From contig NZ_FNRV01000001.1 of the NCBI RefSeq assembly GCF_900105115.1, forward strand, positions 682,001 to 746,000: a stretch of 64,000 nucleotides of DNA, given 5' to 3'. This stretch comes from Pseudomonas mohnii (GTDB taxonomy: Bacteria; Pseudomonadota; Gammaproteobacteria; Pseudomonadales; Pseudomonadaceae). This document shows, piece by piece, positions 41,675-50,763 of this stretch. Below the pieces are notes generated by a model. That model saw only the letters and a program-made list of their open reading frames with translations. It ran no database searches and was not told where the DNA came from. Each line of letters opens with the position of its first letter. The first letter of the stretch is position 1. Both the position numbers and the translations under genes were made by a program.

Positions 41675-41871
41675 ACCGCCCTCAATGCTGGCAGGCCTAC
41701 GCCTCTTCCAGACCAGACCTCGCTTCGTGGCCCTGCGCTCCGCCTTCCCCTCTTGACTCGCCGTACCCCACGCCCCTCCAATTCATCCCGCTTAGCCCAT
41801 TTCCGGAACAACGTTTCCCTGACCGCTTGTTTTATCCCGCGTCAAAAGCCGACATGGCGGGGTTTGTTCGT

Positions 41872-43302
41872 TCAGGGTGCAGCCAGTCGTGCGGCCAGGG
41901 CTTTGGCCTGGCTGGCGACGTCCGTCACGGCGGTGCTTTCCCACCACATCCCGCGCAATGGGGGGCCCATGGCGAACAGACGGCTGGCAGGCCGGCCGTC
42001 GGCATCCAGCACCGCACCATCGGCCTGCGCGGCGATACCCAGCGCCAGAGGCCCCGGCCGGATCAATCCCCGTGCCAGCAATTGCTGTGGCAATGGCCGA
42101 GCCACCCGTCGCCAGTCATATTCGATGCCGCTGGAGTTGATCAGCGCGGCGCCGCTGACGACAGTCGTGTCAGCCTCGCCCCGGCGGCGAATGTGGATGC
42201 CCACCTCACCGCCCCGGGAAGGCGCAAGCCCTTTGAACGACGCCGCCTGGATGCGCAACCGCCCTTCCCTGTGCAAGCGCTCCACCAGTTCAGCACTCAA
42301 GGGTGGCGAGCGGTGGTGATGGCTTTCCCACCAGGGGCGCACGTGTCGCACGAATTGCCGGCGCTGCACATCGGTGGCCTGACTCCACAAGCGGCCGATA
42401 TGCGCCCGCACCGTGTCCAGTGGCGCTTGCCAATCGATGCCCTGGGCGATCGCATCGCGGCAATGCCGACGCAGTTCGCGGACCAACTGTCGCGGCGTAC
42501 GAATGCTGTGATCCTCGGCCAGAAAATCGACCCAGGCCGGTGGTTGTCGCCGCACATGGGGCAGCAGGCCGTGCCGGGAAAACACCTCGATCGGCCCGCG
42601 ATGCCCCGCCTGCTCCAACGACACCACGGCATCGACCATGGTCAGGCCCGAGCCAATGATCAGCACAGTCGAATACGGATCGAGCTGCCCCATGGCCACC
42701 ACATCCCAAGGATCGAGCGCCGCCGCATTCAAGCCGCTGGATTCGGTCTGCGGCGTGCGCGCAGCAGGGAACATCCCGGTGGCCAGCACCGCGAAAGCAC
42801 CCTGCAAGCGCTGGCCATCGCTCAAGGTCAACCGCACCGAATCCGCATCGGTTTGCAGATCCACCACCTCGGCCCGCACATGCTCCACCGTTGAACCGTT
42901 CAACGCGCCCACCGCCTGCGCCTCGGCCAGACGTTGTTGCACGTACAGACCGAACAGGCCCCGAGGCGGGAACAGTTCGCTGATCGGCACGTGTTGCTCG
43001 TCCGATTCCGGCCAGCCACCGCCAGCGATGTGGGTGGTCAGCCATTGAGTCAGGTCGTCGGCATTGTCCGGGTCGACACTCATGCGTGCCGCATTGCCGT
43101 TGAGGGTATGGCCCAGCTCCACGGCGCTGTAGGCCTCGCCGCGGCCGAGTTCGGCACGGGGCTCGATCACCAGCACCCGGCGCTTGCCCGGCAGCCGCAA
43201 CAGTTGCGCCGCCAGCATCGTGCCGCTGAGGCCGCCGCCGATGATCAGAATGTCTGCGTGGCGGATGGCGTCGGTCGCCTGTCCGCTTGGGGTTTCACTC
43301 AT
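41872..43302 (-). CDS. FAD/NAD(P)-binding protein (NAD_binding_9 type)
   Basis: 476 residues. An N-terminal Rossmann motif DILIIGGGLSGTMLAAQLL is followed by GRGEAYSAVELGHTLNGNAARMSVD. FAVLATGMFP and VLIIGSGLTMVDAVVSL form a second nucleotide-binding motif. LFAMGPPLRGMWWESTAVTD closes the fold. Proteins of this group resemble the hydroxyacyl-CoA/YdhS-type FAD proteins of unknown substrate. It is last gene of the Liv-type importer operon, 14 bp after the LivF-like ATPase, so it may process the imported compound. ATG 43302 is preferred over TTG 43320. Confidence 0.82.
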   Translation of the reverse strand: MSETPSGQATDAIRHADILIIGGGLSGTMLAAQLLRLPGKRRVLVIEPRAELGRGEAYSAVELGHTLNGNAARMSVDPDNADDLTQWLTTHIAGGGWPESDEQHVPISELFPPRGLFGLYVQQRLAEAQAVGALNGSTVEHVRAEVVDLQTDADSVRLTLSDGQRLQGAFAVLATGMFPAARTPQTESSGLNAAALDPWDVVAMGQLDPYSTVLIIGSGLTMVDAVVSLEQAGHRGPIEVFSRHGLLPHVRRQPPAWVDFLAEDHSIRTPRQLVRELRRHCRDAIAQGIDWQAPLDTVRAHIGRLWSQATDVQRRQFVRHVRPWWESHHHRSPPLSAELVERLHREGRLRIQAASFKGLAPSRGGEVGIHIRRRGEADTTVVSGAALINSSGIEYDWRRVARPLPQQLLARGLIRPGPLALGIAAQADGAVLDADGRPASRLFAMGPPLRGMWWESTAVTDVASQAKALAARLAAP

Positions 43303-43316
43303 GCCGTTCTCGCTGA

Positions 43317-44084
43317 TCAATGTTTGCCTAGATAGAAGTCGTGCAGATCGTCCCGCGTGCGCAGGCTTTCGGCGCTGCCGGACAACACCACCCGGCCGGT
43401 GTCGAGAACACAGGCCTGTGAGGCGTACTTGAGCGCGACATTAATATTTTGCTCGGCAATCAGGAAGCTCACCTGCGCCTCGCGATTGAGCTGGGCGACG
43501 ATCTCGAAAATCTCCTGGACGATAATAGGCGCCAAACCCATGGACGGTTCATCGAGCAGTACCAAAGTAGGACGCGTCATCAGGGCCCGGCCGATGGCGA
43601 CCATCTGCTGCTCGCCGCCGGACGTCAGCCCGGCCTGGGTCTTGCGCTTGGTTTTCAGGCGGGGAAACCAGGTGTAGATGCGCTCCAGATCCCGAGCCAT
43701 GTCCTGGCGGCCGAGACCACGGACAAAGCCGCCGCTGCGCAGATTGTCCTCGACCGTCAACTGCGCGAACACATGGCGACCCTCCAGCACATGCACCATG
43801 CCTTGGCGCACCCGCAGGCTCGGGTCGACGCCTGCGGTATCGCGGCCCAGAAACTCGATGCTGCCGCGGCTGACTTGCGCCCGCTCCGCGCGCACCAACC
43901 CGGAAATCGCCTTGAGCGTGGTGCTTTTGCCCGCGCCGTTGGCCCCGAGCAAGGCGACGATGCCGCCCTTGGGCACGGTCAGCGACACCCCGGCCACGGC
44001 CAGGATAGCGCCGTCGTAGATCACTTCGATGTCGTTGACCCGTAACAGGTCAGGGGCGGCAATGTCGCTGGTGGCCTGGTTCAT
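43317..44084 (-). CDS. Branched-chain-amino-acid-type ABC ATPase (LivF-like)
   Basis: 255 residues. Walker A is GANGAGKSTTLKAI, the signature TSGGEQQMVAIGRALM, Walker B LVLLDEPSMGLAP and the H-loop IAEQNINVALKYA. KVxDxxVxYxGxxAV-like start (NDIEVIYDGAILAVAGVSLT) matches LivF. The ATPase partner is at 47391-48167. It follows the binding-protein gene by 3 bp. Confidence 0.93.
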   Translation of the reverse strand: MNQATSDIAAPDLLRVNDIEVIYDGAILAVAGVSLTVPKGGIVALLGANGAGKSTTLKAISGLVRAERAQVSRGSIEFLGRDTAGVDPSLRVRQGMVHVLEGRHVFAQLTVEDNLRSGGFVRGLGRQDMARDLERIYTWFPRLKTKRKTQAGLTSGGEQQMVAIGRALMTRPTLVLLDEPSMGLAPIIVQEIFEIVAQLNREAQVSFLIAEQNINVALKYASQACVLDTGRVVLSGSAESLRTRDDLHDFYLGKH

Positions 44085-44087
44085 GGC

Positions 44088-45428
44088 TTATTCATCTCCG
44101 GTGCACGTGCGTGGCGTCAGGCCTTTTTCCTTGGCGAACGCGGCGGATTTTTCGTCGATCAACGGCCGCAGCAGCGCGCGGTCGGCGGCGATCCAGTCGC
44201 TGATCAGCGTCCAGTTGGCGCCGTCCCACTGCTGAACCCGCGCCGAACCACCGCCCTCGTGATCCTTGCAGGACAGCTTGAGGTTCTGCATCAGGCCGAA
44301 GTAGCCCATGTCCTTGAGCCGCGCATCGTCGATGTTCAAGTGTTCCAGGCCCCAGCGTCCTTCTTCGCCGTTGAGCGGACGCTTGCCGAATTTGGCCTGG
44401 GCGGTGCGAATCGCTTCCACCGCCACCGCCGCGTTCACCAGCCCGGAGTTGTAGTAGACGCTGCCGAAATTCTTCAGGTCCTTGAGGTCGCTCTTGCCCT
44501 TGTCGAGGATGTATTGCTTGAGACGTTTATGAATCTCGAAATCCGTGCCGGCCGGGTATGGCGTCAGCGCCAGATACCCCTTGGCGGCGCCGCCGGCGGG
44601 CAGCACGTCTTCGCTGGAACTGGCCCAGATGTCGCCGACGATGTGGTCCACCGGGAAGCCGAAACGCGCGGCGGTCTTGACCGCGACAGGCGTCGACACA
44701 CCCCAGGTGCGCAGGAACACCCAGTCCGGGTTGAGTTGACGGATCTGCCGCCATTGCGCCGATTGCTCGTTGCCCGGATCGGCCACCGGAATCTGGATGT
44801 TTTCGAAGCCGTACTTCTCGGCCAGCAACTTCAACGGGCCAAGGGTTTCGCGACCGTAGGCCGAGTCGTGGTAGACCGTGGCGATCTTCTTGCCCTTGAG
44901 CTTGTCGAACCCGCCTTCACGCTGGGCGATGTAATTGATCAGGCTCGACGCCTCGCTGTAGAAGGTCAGCATCACCGGGAAGTTATAAGGGAACACCGTG
45001 CCGTCGGTGGCTTCGGTGCGGCCGTAGCCCAAGGTGATCAACGGGATCTTGTCGACTTCCGCACGCTCGCTCAGGGCGTAGGCCGCCGGGGCGCCGTTTG
45101 GCTGATAGACCGCTACGGGCGCGCCATCCAGGCCTTTCTTGAAGCGCTCGTAGCACTCGATGCCCTTCTCTGCCGTCCACTCGGTTTCGCATTCCTGCCA
45201 GACCAGTTTCACCCCGTTGATGCCGCCTTCCACCTCGTTGATGTAGTTCAGGTAATCAATCATCCCGGCCCACACTTGCACGCCGCTGGAGGCGTAGGCG
45301 CCGACCCGGTAAGTGGCCAGCGGGAAGAACTGCTGGTCCGGCGAGGCCATGGCTGGCGGTACAGCACTGCCGAAAACCGCCAGCGTCAGCGCGGCGCCGA
45401 TCAGGGAACGTTTCAAGGATGCACGCAT
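44088..45428 (-). CDS. Periplasmic binding protein, Peripla_BP_6 (Leu/aromatic type)
   Basis: 446 residues with a signal peptide (GAALTLAVFGSAVPPAMASP). The LivK-type fold is seen: QVWAGMIDYLNYINEVEGGI, LVWQECETEWTAEKGIECYE, GKKIATVYHDSAYGRETLG, QSAQWRQIRQLNPDWVFLRTWG, FGSVYYNSGLVNA. The GVNG/NEVEGG group with conserved ECET resembles binding proteins for aromatic acids or other small organics rather than Leu/Ile/Val. AGAGAG precedes the ATG. It defines the specificity of the importer. Confidence 0.92.
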   Translation of the reverse strand: MRASLKRSLIGAALTLAVFGSAVPPAMASPDQQFFPLATYRVGAYASSGVQVWAGMIDYLNYINEVEGGINGVKLVWQECETEWTAEKGIECYERFKKGLDGAPVAVYQPNGAPAAYALSERAEVDKIPLITLGYGRTEATDGTVFPYNFPVMLTFYSEASSLINYIAQREGGFDKLKGKKIATVYHDSAYGRETLGPLKLLAEKYGFENIQIPVADPGNEQSAQWRQIRQLNPDWVFLRTWGVSTPVAVKTAARFGFPVDHIVGDIWASSSEDVLPAGGAAKGYLALTPYPAGTDFEIHKRLKQYILDKGKSDLKDLKNFGSVYYNSGLVNAAVAVEAIRTAQAKFGKRPLNGEEGRWGLEHLNIDDARLKDMGYFGLMQNLKLSCKDHEGGGSARVQQWDGANWTLISDWIAADRALLRPLIDEKSAAFAKEKGLTPRTCTGDE

Positions 45429-45455
45429 GTTGTCTCTCTAATTAAGGGGTGGGAT

Positions 45456-46505
45456 TCAGAAGCGCAGCGGCCAATGGCTCAGCCGTTCACGAAGGTTGCT
45501 TAGCAGGCGGATCAGGCCTTCCGGTTCCTTGATCAGAAACAGAATGATCAGCACGCCGAAGATGATTTTTTGCAGGTTCTGCAACTGCCCGGCATCCACC
45601 GCGCCCCCGAGCAAGGCTTGCCCGGCGTGGCTGAGCAGGATCGGCAACAGGCTGATGAACGCCGCGCCGACGAAGTTGCCGGCAATGCTGCCCATGCCGC
45701 CGATAATGATGATGAACAGGATCTGGAACGACCGATTGATATCGAAGCTGCTGGCACTGGCCGTGCCCAGGTAGGCGAAGGCCCACAACGCGCCGGCAAT
45801 GCCGAGGTAGAACGAGCTGACGGCGAACGCCAGGTGTTTGTAGCGCGCCACGGGAATGCCGATCACGGCAGCGGCGGTGTCCATGTCGCGGATGGCCATC
45901 CAGTTGCGGCCGATCTGGCTTTTCACCAGGTTCAGCGCAACCCAGGTCAACAGCAGCACCGTGCTCAGGGTCAGCAGGTAGCGCCCCAGCGGTGTGTTCA
46001 GGTCATGGCCGAACAACGCCAGTCTCGGCGCGGTGATCGTTCCCGAGGAGCCGTAGTTGTAGAACCAGGGGAACTTGACGAACAGCCACTCCAGGAAAAA
46101 CTGCGCCGCCAGCGTGCTGACCATCAGGTAGAAACCCTTGATTCGCGAACTCGGCAGGCCAAAGACGAAGCCCACCAAGGCACTGATCAAGCCGCCACCG
46201 AGCAAGGCCACTGGCAGCCCGACCTCAGGCAAACGCAGGAGAAACCCGTAAGTGGCAAAGGCACCGACCGCCATGAACCCGGCCGCGCCCACCGAAGTCT
46301 GCCCGGTGTAGCCGGTGAGCAGGTTCAAGCCGAGCCCGGCCAGGGACAGCACCAGAAACGGAATCAAAATGGCGTTCAGCCAATAATCGTTGCCGGTCAG
46401 CGGCACGACGACAAACGCGATCAACAGCAGGCCCATCAGTGCGAACGGCAAGCGCCGCTGGACCAGTACCGCCGGTGCGGTTTCGCGGGTAAGGGAAATC
46501 GACAT
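45456..46505 (-). CDS. ABC permease, LivM-like
   Basis: 349 residues, about ten transmembrane helices. Landmarks are LSLAGLGLNLLTGYTGQTSVGAAGFMAVGA, FGLPSSRIKGFYLMVSTLAA and MDTAAAVIGIPVARYKHLAF (the cytoplasmic loop), with FIIIIGGMGSIAGNFVGAAF near the end. It pairs with the LivH-like permease 4 bp upstream. Confidence 0.94.
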   Translation of the reverse strand: MSISLTRETAPAVLVQRRLPFALMGLLLIAFVVVPLTGNDYWLNAILIPFLVLSLAGLGLNLLTGYTGQTSVGAAGFMAVGAFATYGFLLRLPEVGLPVALLGGGLISALVGFVFGLPSSRIKGFYLMVSTLAAQFFLEWLFVKFPWFYNYGSSGTITAPRLALFGHDLNTPLGRYLLTLSTVLLLTWVALNLVKSQIGRNWMAIRDMDTAAAVIGIPVARYKHLAFAVSSFYLGIAGALWAFAYLGTASASSFDINRSFQILFIIIIGGMGSIAGNFVGAAFISLLPILLSHAGQALLGGAVDAGQLQNLQKIIFGVLIILFLIKEPEGLIRLLSNLRERLSHWPLRF

Positions 46506-46509
46506 GGGT

Positions 46510-47391
46510 TCAGACTCGCTCGATGGCGCGCTCGCCGAACAGGCCGGCGGGACGCAGGTAGAGGAAGGCCAGGGCCAGGAAGTAAGCGAACCACGGGGTG
46601 ATGCCGCCGCCGATCAGCGGGCCGATGTAGACCTCGGCGAGGTTTTCCGCCGCACCGACAATCAGCCCACCGACAATCGCCCCGCCAATCGAGGTGAAGC
46701 CGCCGATGATCAACACCGGCAAGGCCTTGAGCACCACCAGCGACAGGGAAAACTGCACCCCTTGCCGCGCGCCCCAGAGCAACCCGGCCACCAGCCCGAC
46801 GACCCCGGCCACCGCCCAGACGATCTGCCAGATACGGTTGAGGTTGATGCCGATCGACAGCGCGGCGGTGGTGTCATCCGCCACCGCACGCAGCGAGATG
46901 CCGATACGGGTCTTGTTGAACAACAGCGCCAGCACCGTCACCAAAACAATGGCGGCAGCAGCGGCGATCAGGTCGAACTGGCTGACCATCATCCCGCCGA
47001 TAAACAGCGGCACATCATCGATGCCCAGATCCAGCGCCCGCACCTGCGAGCCCATCAGGCCCTGCGCCAGGCCTTCGATGATGAAGGACAGCCCCAGCGT
47101 GGCCATGAACAGGGTGATCTGCGAGCGATTGACCAGCGGCCGCAGCACCAGGCGTTCGATCAGCAGCGCGCCGATGACCATCACCACCACCGTCAGCGCC
47201 AGCGCCAGGGCGAACGGCACACCTTGATCGTGCAGGCTGACGAAGGTCAGCGCGGCAAACAGCAGCATGGCGCCCTGGGCGAAATTGAACACACCGCTGG
47301 CCTTGTAGATCAGCACGAAGCCAATGGCGACCAGCGAATACATGGTCCCGGCGAGCAAGCCGCCGAGCAAGGTTTCGAAGAAAAACGTCAT
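46510..47391 (-). CDS. ABC permease, LivH-like
   Basis: 293 residues, eight or so transmembrane helices. LGGLLAGTMYSLVAIGFVLIYKASGVFNFAQGAM at the start and ISLRAVADDTTAALSIGINL near residue 195 are LivH signatures; IGGFTSIGGAIVGGLIVGAA closes. The start codon overlaps the LivG-like stop by 1 base (TGATG), indicating coupling. Confidence 0.95.
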   Translation of the reverse strand: MTFFFETLLGGLLAGTMYSLVAIGFVLIYKASGVFNFAQGAMLLFAALTFVSLHDQGVPFALALALTVVVMVIGALLIERLVLRPLVNRSQITLFMATLGLSFIIEGLAQGLMGSQVRALDLGIDDVPLFIGGMMVSQFDLIAAAAAIVLVTVLALLFNKTRIGISLRAVADDTTAALSIGINLNRIWQIVWAVAGVVGLVAGLLWGARQGVQFSLSLVVLKALPVLIIGGFTSIGGAIVGGLIVGAAENLAEVYIGPLIGGGITPWFAYFLALAFLYLRPAGLFGERAIERV

Positions 47392-48167
47392 CAGTGCGCC
47401 ACTCCCAGATACGCCGCGATCACCTCGGGGTTGGCCTGCACTTCGGCGGGCGTGCCGTCGCCGACCTTGCGCCCGTAATCGAGCACCACCACATGGTCGG
47501 ACAGGCCCATCACCACGCTCATGTCGTGCTCGATCAACACCACGGTGGTGCCAAGCTCACGGTTGATATCAGCGATGAACCGGGCCATTTCCTGTTTTTC
47601 TTCGGCGTTCATCCCGGCCAGCGGTTCGTCGAGCAGCAACAGGTTTGGGCCGGCAATCAAGGCACGGCCCAGCTCCACGCGTTTTTGCAGGCCGTAGGAC
47701 AGATTGCCCACCGGCACATCGCGCTGAGCCTGCAGTTCGAGGAACTCGAGAACGCCCTGTGCCTGCTGGCGGAACTGTTGCGCTTCACGGCGGGCTCGCG
47801 GCAGGCCCAATGCCTGCTCGATGAAGCTGCTGCGCAGATGCCGCGACAGGCCGGTGAGCAGGTTGTCGATCACGCTCATTTTCTTGAACAGCGCGTTGTT
47901 CTGAAACGTGCGGCCAATGCCCCGGCGTGCGGCGCTCAAAGGGTCGATGCGTTTGAACGGTTGCTGTTCGAACACGATCGAACCGGCATCGAAGCGATAC
48001 ACGCCATTGAGCACATTGAGCAATGAACTCTTGCCCGCACCGTTGGGGCCGATCAAGGCGCAGATCTCGCCACGGCGAACGTCGAACGAGAGCTCGTTGA
48101 TCGCCTTGACGCCTTTGAAGGACAGGGAAATGCCGCTGACTTGCAGAATGGAATCGGTCGAGCTCAT
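47391..48167 (-). CDS. ABC ATPase, LivG-like
   Basis: 258 residues. Walker A is GPNGAGKSSLLNVL, the Q-loop is RTFQNNALF, the signature is LSYGLQKRVELGRALI, Walker B is LLLLDEPLAGMNAEEK, and the H-loop is VLIEHDMSVVMGLSDHV with the LivG-specific YGRKVGDGTPAEV tail. Its start overlaps the upstream stop by 4 bases (ATGA), so it is coupled to the ligase-like relic. Confidence 0.95.
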   Translation of the reverse strand: MSSTDSILQVSGISLSFKGVKAINELSFDVRRGEICALIGPNGAGKSSLLNVLNGVYRFDAGSIVFEQQPFKRIDPLSAARRGIGRTFQNNALFKKMSVIDNLLTGLSRHLRSSFIEQALGLPRARREAQQFRQQAQGVLEFLELQAQRDVPVGNLSYGLQKRVELGRALIAGPNLLLLDEPLAGMNAEEKQEMARFIADINRELGTTVVLIEHDMSVVMGLSDHVVVLDYGRKVGDGTPAEVQANPEVIAAYLGVAH

Positions 48168-49069
48168 GCGATGTCCCGTTTGAATTCAGCGAGCCAGGTC
48201 GGCTCGGTTGGAGACTCGGCGCTGCGTGTGGCTTGCCAGATGAAGTGCAGGTTGTGAAAGCCCAGCAAACGGCGAACGCGGTGCTTGATCAGGCGTTGCG
48301 GACCGCTTTCCGGATGGGCAATGGCCCAGTCGCACAGACGTCGGCGCCAGGTGCCCGGCGGGGCGAGACGGCTGTCGATCTCAGCGGCCAGCACGTGCAA
48401 ACGCCCGGCGGACAGCAGCAAGCCCGACGGCGCCACTTCGCGACGGTCGCGGCTGGCACTGCCGGGGCTTTCCGGGAAGGCCAGGGTGTGGCCGCGGCTT
48501 AACCATTGCTCGAACAACACCGTCAGGCCGGCCTGCCACTCGGTGCCCTCTTCGCTCCACCATTGCCCGCCGAATACCCCCAGGCGAAGGCGTTGCGGGG
48601 TTTCCACCGGGCCAAGCAACTGGTCGAAGTCGAGCAGTGACTGGCCCTGGGTGAGCCAGAGTTGCTGCGCCTGCCGGCCCGACACAAAGGCGTGAGTGGG
48701 ACGCGCGCGCCACAGAACGTTATGCAGCGCCTGTGCATCGAGGTTGTCCGCAACGACCAGCACCTCACCGCCCACCTGTCGGGTGGCCAGGGCCAGCAGC
48801 AACAGGTTCGGTTCGAAGGCCCCGCTGACGGCCAGCCGCGAGTCCTCATCGATTCCTTGCCGACGCAGGCCATCGGCCAGACGTTCGACATCCCGCAAGA
48901 CGTCGATCCAGCGCCAGATGAACCACTGTCCGTGCCGTTTGTGCCGCAAGGCTGGCTGCAGGGGGGTGACCTGCGCCCAATGGCGCAGATGCTCCAGGGC
49001 CTGGGGCACATTGACCCGCCACTCCGTGGTGTCCGCAATCGGCGGACGTTTGAGTTCGTGCACGCTCAT
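48164..49069 (-). CDS. Truncated acyl-CoA ligase-like protein without ATP-binding motif
   Basis: 301 residues. The opening (WRVNVPQALEHLRHWAQVTP to NLLLLALATRQVGGEVLVVA) reads as the N-terminus of long-chain acyl-CoA ligases. Later blocks TLAFPESPGSASRDRREVAP, AGRLHVLAAEIDSRLAPPGTWRRRL and KHRVRRLLGFHNLHFIWQATRSAE parallel the FPES..REI.P, WE, and RLRFAYTAGEA segments of these enzymes. The Ser/Thr-Gly-rich ATP motif and the whole C-terminal domain are absent, and total length is about half. It is the first gene of a Liv-type importer operon that in many proteobacteria carries a full AMP-ligase at this place. Likely inactive or repurposed (inference). Confidence 0.7.
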   Translation of the reverse strand: MSVHELKRPPIADTTEWRVNVPQALEHLRHWAQVTPLQPALRHKRHGQWFIWRWIDVLRDVERLADGLRRQGIDEDSRLAVSGAFEPNLLLLALATRQVGGEVLVVADNLDAQALHNVLWRARPTHAFVSGRQAQQLWLTQGQSLLDFDQLLGPVETPQRLRLGVFGGQWWSEEGTEWQAGLTVLFEQWLSRGHTLAFPESPGSASRDRREVAPSGLLLSAGRLHVLAAEIDSRLAPPGTWRRRLCDWAIAHPESGPQRLIKHRVRRLLGFHNLHFIWQATRSAESPTEPTWLAEFKRDIA

Positions 49070-49154
49070 GGGTTGACCTCTCTGTCATGGGCAAAAGCGT
49101 GCGGTGGTCCGCTGGGCTGAAGAATTAACGCAATCTCTAAAACAACACTGTCCT

Positions 49155-49340
49155 TGTGGCAGCTGGCTTGCCGGCGATGGCGTCCTGCCAGGTGACATCG
49201 ATGTTGGCTGTGCCGGCCTCATCGCGAGCAAGCTCGCTCCCACAGGGGGCACTGGCTGAACCGGAAATCCGGGGCACAGCCAATTTCCTGTGGGAGCCGG
49301 CTTGCCGGCGATGGCGTCCTGCCAGGTGACATCGATGTTG
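49155..49340. repeat. REP cluster with a 42-bp direct repeat
   Basis: Three REP half-sites: TGTGGCAGCTGGCTTGCCGG (49155), a reverse copy ending GCTCGCTCCCACA (49244), and TGTGGGAGCCGGCTTGCCGG (49289). A 42-bp segment (GGCTTGCCGGCGATGGCGTC and 22 more bases) is identical at 49165-49206 and 49299-49340. It fills most of the 290-bp gap between the flavin monooxygenase gene and the ligase-like gene. Confidence 0.85.
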
Positions 49341-49359
49341 TCGGTGGCGTGCTCGGGCG

Positions 49360-50763
49360 CTAGGCAGACACGACTTTCTTCTCCTGCTGACGCAACGCCG
49401 CCAGATCGCGATAGCCACTGCCTGGATGGATCTCGGGCAATCGCGGCCCTTCACCAAACAGCTTCTCGCGCAAGGTGCCGGGGGCGTATTCGGTCTTGTA
49501 GACCCCGCGTTTCTGCAACTCGGGCACCAGCAATTCCACGGCATCGATGAAGGTTTCGTGGGTCAGCGCATACGCCAGGTTGAACCCGTCCACGTCTGTC
49601 TCTTCAACCCATTCCTGCAACAGGTCGGCCACGGTTTCCGGGCTGCCGACGAACAACGGCCCAAAGCCGCCAATGCCGACCCAGTCGGCCAGTTCGTTGG
49701 GGGTCCAGACTTTGTTCGGATCGGCACTGGAGAACGCCTCCACTGCGGATTGAATGGCGTTGGTGTGCACATGCTTGAGCGGTTCATCGGGTTTGAACTG
49801 GCTGAAATCGATGCCGGTCCAGCCGGAAATCAAGGCCATGGCACCTTCGTAACTGACCCAGGTCTTGTACTCTTCGAACTTGGCCTTGGCCTTGGCATCG
49901 GTCTCGCCGAGGATCACCGTTTGCAGGTTGAAGATGAGGATCTTCCTCGGATCGCGCCCCGCCTCCGCCGCACGCCGGCGGATATCGGCAACGGTTTTCT
50001 TCAGCAGCACTTTCGACGGTGCGGCGACGAACACGCACTCGGCATGTTCAGCGGCGAATTGTTTGCCGCGGCTCGAGGCGCCGGCCTGATACAGCACCGG
50101 GGTCCTTTGCGGCGAGGGCTCGCAGAGATGAATACCCGGCACCTGGAAGTGTTTGCCCACGTGCTGGATTTCGTGAATCTTGCTCGGATCGCTGAACACC
50201 CGCCGCGCACGATCGCGCAGGATGGCGCCCTCTTCCCAGCTGCCTTCCCACAGTTTGTAGCAAACCTCCAGGTATTCCTCGGCGTAGTCGTAACGGGCGT
50301 CGTGTTCGGTCTGGGATTTCTGCCCGAGGTTCTTCGCGCCGCTCTCCAGGTACGAAGTGACGATGTTCCAGCCCGCGCGCCCCTTGGTCAGGTGATCGAG
50401 GGTCGACAGGCGGCGGGCGAACGGATACGGATGCTCGAACGACAGCGACGCGGTCAGGCCAAAGCCCAAATGTTCGGTCACCAGCGCCATCGGCGGGATC
50501 AGTTGCAACGGATCGTTGACCGGCACTTGCGCGGCCTGGCGGATCGCCGCATCACCATTGCCGTTGTAAACGTCGTAGATACCCAGTACGTCGGCGATGA
50601 ACAAACCGTCGAACTTGCCGCGCTCGAGGATTTTCGCCAGGTCGGTCCAGTATTCCAGGTCCTTGTACTGCCATGAGCGGTCCCGTGGGTGTGCCCACAA
50701 TCCCGGCGACTGATGGCCGACGCAGTTCATGTCAAAGGCGTTGAGACGAATTTCACGGGCCAT
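49360..50763 (-). CDS. NtaA/SnaA/DmoA-family FMN-dependent monooxygenase
   Basis: 467 residues, luciferase-like TIM barrel of the NtaA/DmoA type. Characteristic text: LNAFDMNCVGHQSPGLWAHP, YWTDLAKILERGKFDGLFIADVLGIYDVY, LSFEHPYPFARRLSTLDHLTKGRAGWNIVTSYL, QTEHDARYDYAEEYLEVCYKLWEGSW, VLYQAGASSRGKQFAAEHAE, and GGFGPLFVGSPETVADLLQEW. It needs FMNH2 from a separate reductase. Substrates in this family include nitrilotriacetate, dibenzothiophene sulfone and dimethyl sulfide. ATG 50763 overlaps the previous stop by 1 base (TGATG) with AAGGAAG upstream. Confidence 0.9.
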   Translation of the reverse strand: MAREIRLNAFDMNCVGHQSPGLWAHPRDRSWQYKDLEYWTDLAKILERGKFDGLFIADVLGIYDVYNGNGDAAIRQAAQVPVNDPLQLIPPMALVTEHLGFGLTASLSFEHPYPFARRLSTLDHLTKGRAGWNIVTSYLESGAKNLGQKSQTEHDARYDYAEEYLEVCYKLWEGSWEEGAILRDRARRVFSDPSKIHEIQHVGKHFQVPGIHLCEPSPQRTPVLYQAGASSRGKQFAAEHAECVFVAAPSKVLLKKTVADIRRRAAEAGRDPRKILIFNLQTVILGETDAKAKAKFEEYKTWVSYEGAMALISGWTGIDFSQFKPDEPLKHVHTNAIQSAVEAFSSADPNKVWTPNELADWVGIGGFGPLFVGSPETVADLLQEWVEETDVDGFNLAYALTHETFIDAVELLVPELQKRGVYKTEYAPGTLREKLFGEGPRLPEIHPGSGYRDLAALRQQEKKVVSA

